Shown here piece by piece: positions 31,950 to 44,500 of a stretch of 64,000 nt of DNA. The stretch's first letter is position 1. The number at the start of each line of letters is the position of its first letter. The position numbers and the translations under genes were made by a program. Origin of the DNA: Dasypus novemcinctus (taxonomy: Eukaryota > Chordata > Mammalia > Cingulata > Dasypodidae). A model generated the notes under the pieces. It made no database searches and had not been told where the DNA came from. It worked only from the letters and a program-made list of their open reading frames with translations. The DNA is taken from contig NC_080678.1 in the NCBI RefSeq assembly GCF_030445035.2, positions 57,861,087 through 57,925,086 on the forward strand. Direction: 5' to 3'.

Positions 31950-34900
31950 TGTTTTTTTTTTTTTAAACAAATCAATTTTATTGATACATATTAATAAAGC
32001 ATACAATTCTTCCAAACTGTATAATAAATGGTATTCGGCATAATCACATAGCTGTGCATTTATCACTACAATTATTAGAGCATTTTCATTATTTCAATAA
32101 TAATAATGATAATAATAATAATAAAAACCAGACAAAGAAACAAATGAGAAAATTCATCACCTTTCAATCTCTCTCTGCTTCCCCTGCTGTAGGTAGCTGA
32201 CATTTCTGGCCATTCTTACTTATTTATTTATTTATTTTAAAGTCATTTTATTTATTTATTTTTCAAAGTATATAATCAATGGCTTTTAACCTAATCACAA
32301 TGTTATGCATTCATCATCACAAAAAATTTTAGAGTCATTTCATTATACAAAAAGGAAAACTTCACACCTCTTATCATGCCTTCCCCAGCCATACATAATC
32401 ACTAATCCAATTTCATCTTGGTAAATTAATTTATATTTACATTTTACATAAATGGAATCATGCGGTATGTTACACAATATATTTATTTCATAACAATGCA
32501 ATACACAGTATTTGTCCTTTTGTGTCTGGCTTGCTTCACTCAACATAATGTCCTCCAGGTTCATCCATGTTGTCATATACTTCATGACATCATTTTTTCT
32601 TACAGCTGAATAATATTCCATTGTGTGTATACATTACAATTTGTTTATCCAGTCATCAGTTAATGGACACCTGGGTTGTTTCCATCTTTTGGCAATTGGG
32701 AATAATGCCACTATGAACACTGTTGTGTAGATGTCTGTTCATGTGACTTCTCTCAGTTCTTCTGGATATATACCTAGTAATGATATTGCTGGATCACACG
32801 GCAAATCTATATTCAACTTCTTTAGGAACTGCCAAGAGCCCACCACAGTGGCTATACCATTCTACTTTCCCACCAACAATGAATAAGCATTCCTATCTCT
32901 CCACATCCTCTCCAACACTTGTAGTTCTGTCTTTTAAATAGTAGCCATTCTAATAGATATAAAATGATATCTCATTGTAGCTTTGATTTGCATTTCCCTA
33001 ATTGCTAGTGAGGTTCAACATAGTTTTGTGTGTGTGTGTTTTGCCATTTGTATTTCTTTTTTGGGCAAATACCTATTCAAATCTTTTGCCCATATTTTAA
33101 TTGGCTCATATTGTCTTTTTATTGTTGAGTTTATATATCATGAACCCTAAACATTTATTGTATATATGATTGTCAAATATTTCTCCTATTGAGTCAGTTG
33201 CCTTTTCACTATTTTGACAGGGTCCTTTGAGGTGCAAAAGTGTTTAATTTTGAGGAGGTCCCATCAATCTATTTTTTCTTTTGTTGCTCATGCTTTGGGT
33301 ATAAGGTCCAAGAAACCACTACTTACCACAAGGTCTTTAAAAAGTTTCCCTACATTTTCTTCTAGTAGTTGTATAATCCTGGCTTTTATATTTAGGTCTT
33401 TGATCCATTTAGAGTTGATTCTTATATAGGGAATGACACAGGGGCCCTCTTTCATTTTTTTGGTTCTGAATATCCAATTTACCCAGCACCATTTGTTGAA
33501 GAGACTGGTTTGTCCCATTAACATGGCTTTGGTAGGTTTGTCAAAAACCAGTTGACTGTAGAGGTGAGGGTTTATTTCTGCACTCCTAATTCTATTCCAC
33601 TAATCAGTGTGTCTATCTTTATGCCAATACCATGCTGTTTTGACCACTGTACCTTTGTAATATGTTTCAAATTTCAGTAGTGAAATTCCTCCCACATCAC
33701 TCTTCTTTTTTAGAATGTGTTTGGCTATGTACATGTACTTTCTTTTCCAAAGAAACTTGGTAATTGCCTTTTCTATTCCTGTAAAGCAGTTCTGTTGGAA
33801 TTTTGATTAGTATTGCATTGAATCTAAAAATTAATTTGGGTAGAATTGACATCTTCACAATATTTAGTCTTCCAATCCATGAACACAGAATGTCTTTCCA
33901 TTTGTTTAGGTCTTCATTGATTTCTTTTAGCATTGTTTTTTAGTTTTATGCATATAGGTCCTGTACTTCTTTGGTTAAATTGATTCCTAGGTATTTGAGA
34001 CCTTTTGCTACTATTGTAAATGGAATTTTTCCCTGATTTCCTCCTCAGGTTGTTCAATACTCATGTAGAGAAACATTATTGATTTTTGTGTGTTGATCTT
34101 GTATCCTGCCACTTTGCTGAACTTATTTAAGAGCTCAAGTAGCTTTGTTGTAGACATTTCAGAATTATCTAAAAATTGGATCATGTCATCTGCAAATAGT
34201 GAGAGTTTTACTTTCTCTTTTCCTATTTGGGTGCCTTTTTTTTTTCTTGTCTAATTGCTGTAGCTAGAACTTCTAGCACGATGTTGAATAATAATGATGA
34301 CAGTAGGCATCCTTATCTTTTTCCCAACTTTAGAGGGAAAGATTTCACCTTTTCCCCATTTAGTATGCTGTGGGTTTTTCACATATGCCCTTTATCATAT
34401 TGAGATATTTTCCTTCTATTCCTATCTTTCAAAGTGTCTTTATTAAGAAAGGATGCTGGATTTTGTTGAATGACTTTTCTGCATCAATCAAGATGATCAT
34501 GTAGAATTTTCCTTCAATTTGTGGTGTATTACATTAATGGATTTTCTTAATTGAACCAGCCTTGCATTCCATGAATAAATCCCACTCAGTTACAGTATAT
34601 GAGTCCTTTGATATGCTGTGGATTCTATTTGCAAGTATTTTGTTTAGAATTTTTACATCTATGTTCATTAGAGAGATTGATCTATAATTTTATTTTCTAG
34701 TAATGTCTTTATCTGCCTTTGGTATTAGGATGACGTTGGCTTCATAAAATGTACTGGGTTATTTTCTCTCTACTTCAATTTTTTGGAAGCGTTTAAACAG
34801 GATATGTGTTCATTCTTCTTGAAGTGATTGGCAGAATTCACCTGTGAAGATATCTGGTCCTGGACTTTTCTTTGTTGGGTTGGGAGATTTTTGGTGATGG

Positions 34901-35184
34901 ATTCAATCTCTTTAAATGTGATTCATTTGTTAAGTTCTTCTATTTCTTGTAGCATCAGTGTAGATTGTGCATTTCTAGGAATTTGCCCATTTCATCTATT
35001 TTGCCTAGTTTCTTGGCATACAGATTCTCATGATTCCCTCTTTTGATACTTTTTTAAATGTAGGGTCTGTCATAACTTACCTCCTTTCATTTCTGATTTT
35101 ATTCATTTATGCCTTCTCTTTTTCTTTGTTAGTCTAGTTAAGTGTTTGTCAATTTTATTGATCTTGACAAAGAACCAGCCTTTT

Positions 35185-37190
35185 TCTTAATGCATATATT
35201 AGACTGTTCATTAAAGATAAATGAGTGTGCCCATCCCCCAAAATGTTGTTTCAATCTTTGCTAATCTAATGTGAGAAAATTTACATTGTGTATTTAATTT
35301 AATTTAAAACTTGTGTATTTTCAAATGTATTAGCCTTTTCAAGTCCACATTCATATGCACTACTTTTCTGCTGATTTGTAGTAAATACTTATACATTATA
35401 TATTTATTCCTAAAATGTCGAACAGTACATATTTTGAAGTGTGGAGAGGCAAAATGGACATTTTTTTTTCTATTTATTTTCTATTTGCTTATGCATCAAT
35501 CATGAATATGTGATGCAATTGTTAAAATGATCCTGTGAAATAATATTTATGACAGGGAAACCCATTCATAATTAACTTTTCAGTTACAAAAACAGACTAT
35601 AGAACAATACATAGATCAGGACTTAGTTTTCCTAAAATATATGCATGTGCATTATTTAAATGCTTAGAAAACAACCAGAAATATGGCTACAATACAGAAA
35701 ACCCTGGGCAGAAGAACTATGATTAATTTTCTCCTGTTTTTCCAAAGCACTTGTATTTCTCATTGATCTTCAGAACATGCAAACATAAATGATAACATTG
35801 TTCAAATGCAGTCTTAATTTAGCAGAGGTTCTCAGAAATATTTGCACCTGAAATGTTATACATACAGAGGGGGTATGTAGGTTTATTTGCTGAGGAATCC
35901 ATTTTGAGGAATCTGGATGCAGCAAACATGTTTTCTTTGTGGCAGTTGGTTTCCTACAACTGGAATAGTAGTTAAGCGTGGCGTACTCCATCAGCACAGC
36001 AAAGACGAACAGGAAGCACACAGCCACAAAGAGGTCCATGGCAGTGACGTAGGACACCCTTGGCAAGGACATCCTTGTGATGGTGCTGAGCGTTGTCATG
36101 GTGAGCCCCGTGGTGATACCTAATGCTGTTCTCGCTGGTGTAGCGTCTTTTTTGATCCAAAACGACACCCAAGATAAAACCACAGTAAGTATACCGGGAT
36201 GTACGTCTGAATAGTGAAGTATCCCATTCTTCTACTTAATTCAAAATATATAGTCATGACAACATAATCACCTGCAGATGTTGTCACAGTTTCGGTGGTG
36301 TTTCTGAGACCCATGAAGTCAAACTGATAAAGCCGCCACGATTTCTGATCAGCTGCCGCCACTGAATTTTTTCTCCGTCTATAAATCATGTCTTCTTTGG
36401 GGTAGCCATAGCTGGAGAAAGTCAGTGGGCACGAGTGCTCATCCGTGGGGAAGCTGTGCAGCTGCAGCTGGCACTCCACGTTTATGGTGAGCCTTGAAGT
36501 AGAAAGGATTTTCCCAGCATTCCAAATTCTGAGGCGTTGATTGGGTGTAGTAATCCCGTGAGCCTCTGCAGTTTTGGAATTGCGAAAGATTATTCTGGAA
36601 TTCATATTAATCCAACCATGTTGCTATTCAGAGTTAAGTATTTTCATTGTGCTGTTGAATCGAAGGCGGCTGTCTGTCCAGGTCTGAGCGAAAAAGATAT
36701 CAGTTTGGTATTCCATGTTTATTGATGACACAGGCCCAATACTGTTTGAATCAATGTCAGCATCAATTACGGTCGGTTATATTCCAATATCTGGCCTCAG
36801 CTTTTTGTCATACTCTCTTAGCAACTTGTTGAGAATGAGAGTGACATCAGTGTCCTGGGATTTTGGAGCCAGCGCCCACTTCTGGTTTGCCGAGGAGTCT
36901 TCGTATTCATCCTCTTCCACCTTTCTGGACCGCGGGTGCAAGCTGGAGAACAGGCAGACTGGCAGCAGCTTCCGGGCCATGGTGTGGGCCGCTCGGCGCC
37001 GGGCCCTCGGAGCGCGGCCTCCCGCGCGCTCCCGCCGCCCAGGGACAGGTGTCCGGCCGCCTGCTCAGCCCGCGGGCGCAGGTGTGCAAGCGGCTTCCCC
37101 GCGCACGGCGGGACGCGGGGCCCTCGGGGCCCAACCCCGCGCAGAGCCAGGTGCCCTGGTTTCCGCGAAGGCGCAGCCGGCCAGGCTTTG
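35185..37190 (-). pseudogene. GABRG3: GABRG3 retropseudogene (GABA-A receptor gamma-3)
   Basis: An intronless copy of the ligand-gated chloride-channel subunit gamma-3. The ATG at 36,980 opens MARKLLPVCLF (signal peptide), and the extracellular domain follows with an intact Cys-loop spacing (C-13-C, about plus 36,425-36,475). TM1-TM3 and the start of the intracellular loop ([12 protein letters not shown]) run to about 35,866. TM4 is absent. Lesions: Lys-to-stop TAA (36,778-36,780); one-base insertion near 36,635; Trp-to-stop (36,602-36,604); one-base deletion near 36,595; frameshift in TM1 near 36,194. The sequence fits gamma-3 better than gamma-1 or gamma-2 ([28 protein letters not shown]). 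It lies in L1 ORF2 on the same strand. No poly(A) beyond five A's and no clear target duplication were found. Confidence 0.92.
36981..37190 (-). other. GC-rich 5' UTR of the GABRG3 retrocopy
   Basis: About 210 bp of CpG-dense sequence directly upstream of the ATG, ending sharply at the A/T-rich L1. It is best read as the parental mRNA's 5' UTR from a CpG-island promoter, copied intact. That implies a nearly complete cDNA at its 5' end. ORFs in both strands here are GC-driven. Confidence 0.65.
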
Positions 37191-39017
37191 TTTTTTAAAA
37201 AATTTCCCTATCATTTTTTTTATTGATGTTGTTGTTCTCAATTTAATTTCTTTCTTTCTAATCTTTATTATTGCTTTCCTTCTGCTTGCTTTGGGATGGT
37301 TTGCCATTCTAGTTTGTCCAGTTGTTCTTTTAGCTTTTGGATTTTAGCTCTTCTTTTTAAAAAATAGGCATTTAGGGCTATAAATTTTCCTTCTCAGCAC
37401 TGCCTTCACTGAATCCCATAAGTTTCGATACGTTGTATTCTCATTTTCATTTGTCTCAATATAGCTACTAATTTCGCTTCAATTTCTTTTTTGACTCATT
37501 GGTTATTTAGAACTGTGTTTTTCACCCTCCAGACATTTGTGATTTTAACTTTCCCATCTATCATTGATTTCCACTTTCATTCCATTATGATCTGAGCAGG
37601 TGCTTTGTTTAATTTCAATCTTTTTTATATGTATTGAGATGTGCCTTGTGACCAGAGAAAGATTCACAAGCACTAGAGAAGTATGTATAACCCTTGAGTT
37701 CAGGTGCAGCATTCTGTAGATGTCTGTTAAGTTTAGCTCATTTATCATATTGTTCAAGTACTCTATTTCCTTGTTGATCTTTGTTTTGTGTTCTATCTAA
37801 TGATGTGGCATGTTGAAGTCTTCAACTTAGAGATGTGTGTTTCTCCCTTCAGTTTTGCCATCATTTGCCTCGTGTATTTTAGGGCCTTCGGGTTAGGTGC
37901 ATAGATATTTATGACTATTATTTCTTCCTAGTGGGTTGTCTCTTTTATTGATATAAAATGGCCTTCTATCTCTTATTACAGTTTTGCATTTAAGCTTTGT
38001 TATGTCCAATATTAGTATAGTTACTCCTGCTCTTTTATGGTTACTGTTTGTGTGGAGTATCTTTTTCCAACCTTTCACTTTCAATTGGTTTGTATCCCTG
38101 GTTCTTTGTTGAGTCTCATGTAAGCAGCATGTGGATGGCTTGTGATTTTTTTATCCATTCTGTAGCCTATATCTTTTAATTGGGGAGTTTAATCCATTCA
38201 CATTCAATGATATTACTGTAAACACACTATTAACTTCCACCATTTTATGCTTTAGTTTTCATATGTCATACCTTATTACCATTTGTCTTTTTACTCTTTT
38301 CCTTATCCTTTCTGCTATTCTTGTCGTCTATGCTCTCCTCCAAGCCTCTCTCTCCTGTCTTTTTCTTTCAGGTTGTAAGGCTACCTCTAATATTTCCTGC
38401 AAAGGTGGATTCTTTTAATGAACTCTCTTAGTTTCTGTTTGCTCGTGAATATTTTAAACTCACCTTCATATTTGTAGGACAATTTTGCTGGGTAAAGAAT
38501 TCTTGGCTGGCAGTTTTTCTTTCAGTGTCCTAATTGTATCATACCACTCTCTTCTTGCCTCCATGGTTTCTGATGAGAGATCTGCACTAAGTCTTACTAG
38601 GCATCCCTTGTATGTGATGGTTTTATTCTCCTTTTATTCTCTCAGAATTTTCTCTATCTTTGATGTTTGGCATTCTGAGTAGTATGTTTTGGTGTAGGTC
38701 TATTCACTTGTATTCTGAATGGGGTACTCTGTGCTTCTTGGACATGTAAGTTCATTTCTTTCATGAGAGTTGGGAAATTTTCAGCCATTATTTCCTCAAA
38801 TACTCTTTCTGCTTCTTTTCCCTTCTCTTCTCCTTCTGGAACTCCCATGACATGAATGTTGTTACTTTTCATATTATCCTTCAACTCCCTGAACCCCTGC
38901 TCAATTTTTCCATTCTTTTCTCTCTGTTATCTTTCTTTAATATCAGCTGTTCTTTCTTCTGTATCGCTTATTCTTTTTTTCTATCACTTTGAGTCTACTG
39001 TTGTATACCTCTAATGT

Positions 39018-39131
39018 TTAAAAAAATTTTTAAGAAAATTTTTAGTAGTCACTGGGGATTGAACCCATGACCTTGTATCTGGGAAACAGGTGCTCAATCT
39101 GCTTGGGTATCACTTGAGCTACATCCACTCC
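39018..39131 (-). mobile_element. Short tRNA-derived SINE in L1 ORF1
   Basis: Minus strand shows ATGTAGCTCAAGTGAT (A-box region) and GGTTCAATCCCC (B box). Exact duplication cctctaatgt flanks it at 39,008-39,017 and 39,132-39,141. It resembles the SINE at 2,768-2,860, with a short body and an A/T tail at 39,018-39,040. Confidence 0.75.
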
Positions 39132-40260
39132 CCTCTAATGTGTTTTTTTTAAATCTCATCTATTAGGTCTTTCATTCCCATGAGCACTGTTACTTTTCTG
39201 TTCAGGTTTACAAATTCTTCTTTGTGCTCATTCAGTATCTTCTGATGTCCTTAATCTCTTTAGCCATATTGTCTTTTACTCATTAATTTGATCATGGAAA
39301 TTTGTGAGCACCTTGCCAATTAGTTGTCTCAAATCCTGTTTCTTCTCTGGGGCTTTGATATATTCCCTTTCTTGGACCATTTCTTCCAATTTCTTAGTAT
39401 GGCTTATAATTTTTTGCTGATGTCTAGGCATCTAATTAGGATAATGTGTTTATTCAGATGCTCAATTTCTCTCTCTTTTGTAGGGATTTAGTGGCGGGAG
39501 GCTGTGTGTTACTGCTGTTCTTTGATTCTTGGTTCAGTCTGTTCTGTGTCTTTAGGATTGTCCCTGTTAGTTGCTCAAATATGGGCCTTGGACCCAGTTA
39601 TGAGTTGCAGACCTGTTTCCAAGGGCCTTGGGTTGGGTGGCTGTAAAAGCTGTAAAAAGCCTCTCTGACTTATTTACTTCTAATTTTTCAGGTGCACTTC
39701 TTGCTCTGCCAGCAGATGGTGCTCTTTAGCAGTTCTCTCAGTTCAAAGCCTGGTTCAAAATGTGGTGCTGCAACACAGACTGGATCAATGTGATAGAGGA
39801 TCCTGTCTGGAGGCTAAGAACCTCGTAAGTCACTTTCTCAGAGGCAGTTCTCCAACCTTTGCTGGCAGCCCCCTCCCTTACCCCAGATAGGAAATAATAT
39901 TCACTCTCCTCTGCTTCCTCAACAACCAGTCCTGGTTAGTGGAGTGGGAGATTGAGAGGGTCCGGTCTCTTTAGTCCTGTGCTGGCTTCCAAGGCAAACA
40001 GTGGCAGGAACCCACCCAACCTGGACGTGTTCAGGAGACACAGCAGACCTCATTTGGGGATCAAAAGCTGAGTCAACCTTAGGCTATGTCCATCTCTCTC
40101 CCCTTTCCTGGGAGGTGGATCCCAGGGGCCCCCTTTGTCTGTAGCTGCCAGCCCCGGGACCTGAGAATTCAAAAGTGTGTATAGAGTAGAGAGAATGTTG
40201 GCAGTTGCTGCTGTCGCTTTTAACTAAGAGTTTTGCTACCACAATTATGGCCCTCTCAGA

Positions 40261-41450
40261 CCTCATTAAGAATATTAAAGAAACTATTGGATGGTGTTAT
40301 TTACTATATGCTATATTATGTCATAAAGATAGAAATTTTGAGCCTTCATGACAGAAATATTCTCAGCCTCAGTATTAATTAGAACTGATTTCCCCCCCCT
40401 GAAGTTGATTGATTTGTATCTTATAGATGTTAAATTTTGCACTGATTGTGCTTCCTTTTCCAGAAGCTCACAGTCTAATTTGTTGTCCTTCTCTAAAATC
40501 TGTATAGAATTTTAGAGTGTGCATTCTTTGCAGTAATTTTGTTTCTCTTTTTTTCCTCTTGCCTCAATTTCTTTATTATTATTTTTTAATGGCTCTTTCT
40601 ATTAGCTTTTATATAACAAACTTTCATAGAAGTAATTTTAGGTGAACTCTGGGCTGATGTATAATACCTTCCTCAGAAGATCGCAAGCATTTTGATGTAT
40701 CATACACCCACTCTCAGTGGGCCTCAGTAGATTGTCCATGCCTGGATATTAAAGGTCTCTGTTATGAGGATGGATTGGAACATGGCACTACTTTCTATAC
40801 CTATGACACCTCAATTACACCAGGCTTTTTATGCCAGATTGATTGATAGTGGTTAGCAAAACATTATTTTGTGGTTTGTATGTGTGTGTGTGTTTAATGT
40901 GATAAATTAAAAATCTCAGAACGGACTTTTTTTTTAAATCAAAAAAACCCAACCCTTTGAGATCACATGATAGAGCCCTAAGTATTGCCTAGCTTCCAGC
41001 ATGACATTTCACTAGCAGCCTCTAGCAGCCTCTTGTGGTTAATTGTAACAAGAGAGCCAAAACTAAGAGCCCATGCTTGGTCAAGGATGTCTCACTCATG
41101 CCAGGTCTCTTTCACATATAACCATGGCTACTAATGTCCTTTTCTGATACTGAATCTCATTTCTTGTCAGATAATGAACCCCAAAGATTCCAATCTTCAC
41201 AAGCCTGAGCTCCATCTGGTTTTGCAGGGGTGCCAGATTCAAATAAACACTCCCCAACCATATACCTGACTGGCCAACTGCTAAAGCCCTGTTACTATAA
41301 TGCTATAAAAGCCATTGTCCCCTCATCCAAATGCTTTTCTTCAGCTTCCCAGCCACTTGGTTGAGCCGCACACTTCTGGCATTTCTCACTGAGGCCTTGT
41401 GAGGCATCCTGTGACTCAATCTCTAGGAACTGAGAAATTAAAAAAAAAAT
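40261..41450 (+). other. Intergenic; possible LTR remnant
   Basis: No coding region recognised. The stretch 41,045-41,450 carries AATAAA (41,240) and a TATA-like ctataaaagcc (41,303-41,313), and could be an ERV LTR remnant, but ends and duplication are not visible. A (GT)n run lies at 40,880-40,892. Confidence 0.3.
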
Positions 41451-42880
41451 TTTTTTTCAAGTGTTTTTCATGTGTCTCGTCCTTTCCTCACCTGAGTCTC
41501 CATAATAATGATCCTCACAAAACACTAACATTGTACAGTGTTTGGATTCCCAGCTCTTCACTGTTTTTTCATGGTTTTGGATGGTTATGCTCTTTTCTCT
41601 TTTGGGAGTGGTTGAGGAAGGTTGTGTGGGTCTTAATATTTTATTTTTGCTTTTTAAATCTTTGTATTAGTTTGTTTTACAGGTCCTTGGGGTTTTGCAG
41701 AATTTTTATCAGTTGGATTCTTGAAATCTGACAATAAAGGACTAAAAATAGCCTGACCATAAGGAGACCTTAAACTTGAAGCTGGCTAGAGAACTCTATG
41801 AATTTCAAGTCTAACAATTCATTCAGCCAGTCCTATGTTCATCCTTTCTTCCATCCCTTCTTTTATTTATTCAGCAAATATTTGTTTGATTACTGGGCAA
41901 CAGGTGGTGAACAAGGAAGACAAGGGTCCCTACCCTCATGAAAGCTTATAGGCTCAGGTATTTCTAAAGAACAAAACAGTAACCCCAGTTGAGGAAGAAT
42001 CCTAAATTCTTAAATTCAACTTAAATTCTTTAAATTTTAAGAAATAAAAAGGGAACAATGAGAAATCTAACAGACATATGGAAATTATTTTCTCCTTAAA
42101 AAGTTTGTTTCAGGGAATATCTTAGGTATGCTCTTGTGTATATGTCTTTAGCCCTGGGCAAAGAGAATCAACTTTCAAAATCATGTCACCAAAGAAATGA
42201 TAAGTTGCTTTTACTCTATTCTGTTTTCCAAAGCAGAGAATAAGTATTTTAGAAAGACTTTGCTAATTAAAAAAAAAAAGTGTTCCTGAATAAATCCTAA
42301 TTAAACTAAAAATTTCAATTAACCAGAACGTCTTACCAATCCACTTTTCTTCTTGAGATTTTATAAACAACCTGAGAGAAAACTTAACTGATTAAACCTG
42401 GATAGGGAGGGAAATGTATAGTGATTGAAATATAATGAGTTGGTTGTTCAACATGTCTCTACTAGATCATCTGAATCCTTGTTTTCTGCAGTGCCTGATA
42501 TTGTGCTCAAAGCATGCTGTCAAATGTGTTAAATGACTATTCTTTAGGAGAGTCTTGAGAACCATCCACAGATATTTTTTTCTACACCAGACCACAGTAA
42601 AGTATTCACCCGAAAGAATGTGCTACTAGCCTAGATATTGCATTCTGGGTTTGTCTAAGTCCATAAAACCCAGCTATAGGTAGAAGCATTAATGTGAGAA
42701 CTTTTGCACTAAGCTACTGTTCAGCTTCTCTTCAATATCCATGGATGCTGGTCTTCTCTATAAAGTCATTCACTTTTCAATCTTTTAGTTTTCCATAAGA
42801 ACTTGTTTGTAGAGTTTCATTCTATGTAAATCAGTAACTCAAGTGTGTGGGAAATTCTGACCAAGATGAGGGAATGTTAG
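41451..42880 (+). other. Intergenic, with L2 LINE fragment
   Basis: Mostly unique sequence. At 41,860-41,955 the motif 'ttattcagcaaatatttgtttgattactgggcaac' followed by 'gtccctaccctcatgaaagc' matches the 3' region of ancient L2 LINEs. Nothing else was recognised; no ORF of note except a chance 110-codon frame at 41,399. Confidence 0.45.
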
Positions 42881-43369
42881 TGGAATGCTCTGGGTTCTGG
42901 GCCTTTAGGTTTTTGGCTATGCCTCATAAAAGAGTATAAGGATGCACTATAGGGTAGACAAGGGAGTAAAGAGTTTATTAAGAAACAAAAAAAGAATACA
43001 CAATCTGAGACATGGATTGTGGGCATGCTGCAGGGTGAACTGTGCAAATGGAGCCCTGGGTTAGGCCTTTTCAAAAGCTTTACTCCTCCTCCTTCATAAT
43101 GTTGGGGCCCCAGCTGTTTGCTATTCTGATTGGCTGTCTTACAACCCCCACCTGTTAGCTCTCAGAGGCCCAATGAGGAGGCATGTTTAGGGTTATCTGG
43201 GGCTTCACTTTGACCTCAGAAAGAGTTCTAAATGGGACATTGTGGCCAGGGTCTCATGGGATCCTTTAGGAGGTTTCCGGGAGGGGTCTCACAGCCATGT
43301 TGTCTGCTGGCCATGTTCTCTACTGTGACAGGAAGTCTTACCTCATCTTCCCCATACTAACCGGCCTCT
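42881..43369 (-). mobile_element. ERV A 3' LTR
   Basis: The 489-bp LTR is collinear with 55,922-56,263 plus 57,268-57,417. On the minus strand AATAAA (plus TTTATT, about 42,976) lies near the 3' end and a CCAAT-type box (plus gattgg, 43,129) upstream. Adjacent internal sequence at 43,370-43,388 is the polypurine tract. Confidence 0.75.
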
Positions 43370-43453
43370 CCCAACCCCCAGAAAGTTTATACCCTTATTC
43401 TTAAGGGGGAGCTGAAGGGCAATGGTCATTCTTCTGTAGCTGTTTCCTGTTGG

Positions 43454-44500
43454 TTAGGGGGAATAGGCCCTGCCTGATAGAGTATAAAACCCTCTGGCTA
43501 TTTTATTGAGTTTGAGAAATGATGGGTCCAGCACTATGGTTGGAACAGGATGAAGTCCCCATGTACCTAATATCTTTTTCTGGAAGGCACTGATTCTGGA
43601 AGAAATAAATTTCATTAGAATTTTAAAAATATGTGGTCCTACTAAAAGGATAAAGAAGATGGTGGTAAGCTGCCCCAAAAGGGAGGCCAGCCATGACATA
43701 CTGGACCACAAGAGTGAGAAAGGCCAGATGCCTCCAGAGGCTGCATCCTCTCAAAGTTGATGGGAAAATGGCATTCTTTCTTGAGTTCTTTTATGCTGTT
43801 GGTTAACTCTAGGGAGAGATTGTGGAAGACCTCCTGGGTTTGGTATAAACTGCCAGTGTGAGTTCCCATGGTGGTAGTTATGCTTAGGACAGCTAGGAGA
43901 GGTATGACTAGAGGCACTGCTCTAGATATAAAGTCACAAAGACAGTATAGGCAATAACAGGACAAGCATATGGCAAGCAAAATAAAGATAGTACTTAAGA
44001 AAGCCATTCTATTACCTTATAGGGAAATTCATTAACTACTTAGAAAATGAATTAAATTTACCAGGACTTTTAACATGTTCAATATCCTCTGCATATGATC
44101 TAGAATAGAGGAGATATTATCATATTCATGAGGTATATAGGTACAGTACTTAATACTAATCAATGCATAAGTTCCTCTTTGAGCTGCAATCCATAGATCT
44201 AAACTCCGTACATGCTATCTCTGTATGGAGAATTCCATAATGCCAATTGTGTTTGTTTAAGTTTTACTCACATTATTCTGATAATTATCCACCCACTTAG
44301 TATGCCCTTCACACAGCCAGCATAGTGCAGCATCATTGATCCTAGAGAGAAGCTAGGAGGAGAAGCTCCAGTATTTCACCAGACAGTCTGGAGGCAATGT
44401 CCATTGTAAATCTGGCCATATTGAGCCATTGCTGGCTGCTACAGGAGTCTGAAACTGCAATATACTATCCATCCACTTTGGAAGCATGTTCAAAGAGGTA
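43454..44500 (-). pseudogene. ERV A env remnant, two TM units in tandem
   Basis: In minus-strand order: (1) 44,200-44,030, a TM ectodomain with WIAAQRGTYALI then YCTYIPHEYDN (disulfide-loop region, cysteines partly lost) and ILDHMQRIL; (2) 44,007-43,930, a Cys-rich hydrophobic anchor; (3) in the same frame, a fusion-peptide-like IPLLAVLSITTTMGTHTG and a heptad region NLSLELTNSIKELKK; (4) after a gap and frame change, a second anchor and tail at 43,711-43,454 (GPHIFKIL, FISSRISAFQ). The normal single-TM order is broken. Env TM drives fusion; this remnant is disrupted throughout. The first unit looks like a different env type from the second. Confidence 0.65.

Larger units (their letters stand above)
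31950..40260 (-). mobile_element. Near full-length L1 hosting GABRG3 retrocopy
   Basis: A minus-strand L1 with poly(T) at 31,951-31,963, a 3' UTR of the second type (31,964-32,340), and ORF2 C-terminus at 32,621 downward. ORF2 continues to about 35,180 and again from about 37,200 to about 38,100. ORF1 lies at about 38,400-39,430 and the 5' UTR runs to about 40,260. ORF2 is interrupted by the retrocopy and ORF1 by a short SINE. Many stops are present. A (TTTA)n run lies at 32,219-32,270. Confidence 0.8.

Noticed and set aside
35770-36980. Functional GABRG3 gene
   Set aside because: No introns, two premature stops, several one-base indels and no TM4. It is embedded in an L1.
36715-37347. 210-codon plus-strand ORF, Ala/Arg/Pro-rich
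   Set aside because: It is antisense to the GABRG3 retrocopy and its GC-rich 5' UTR and runs into L1 sequence.
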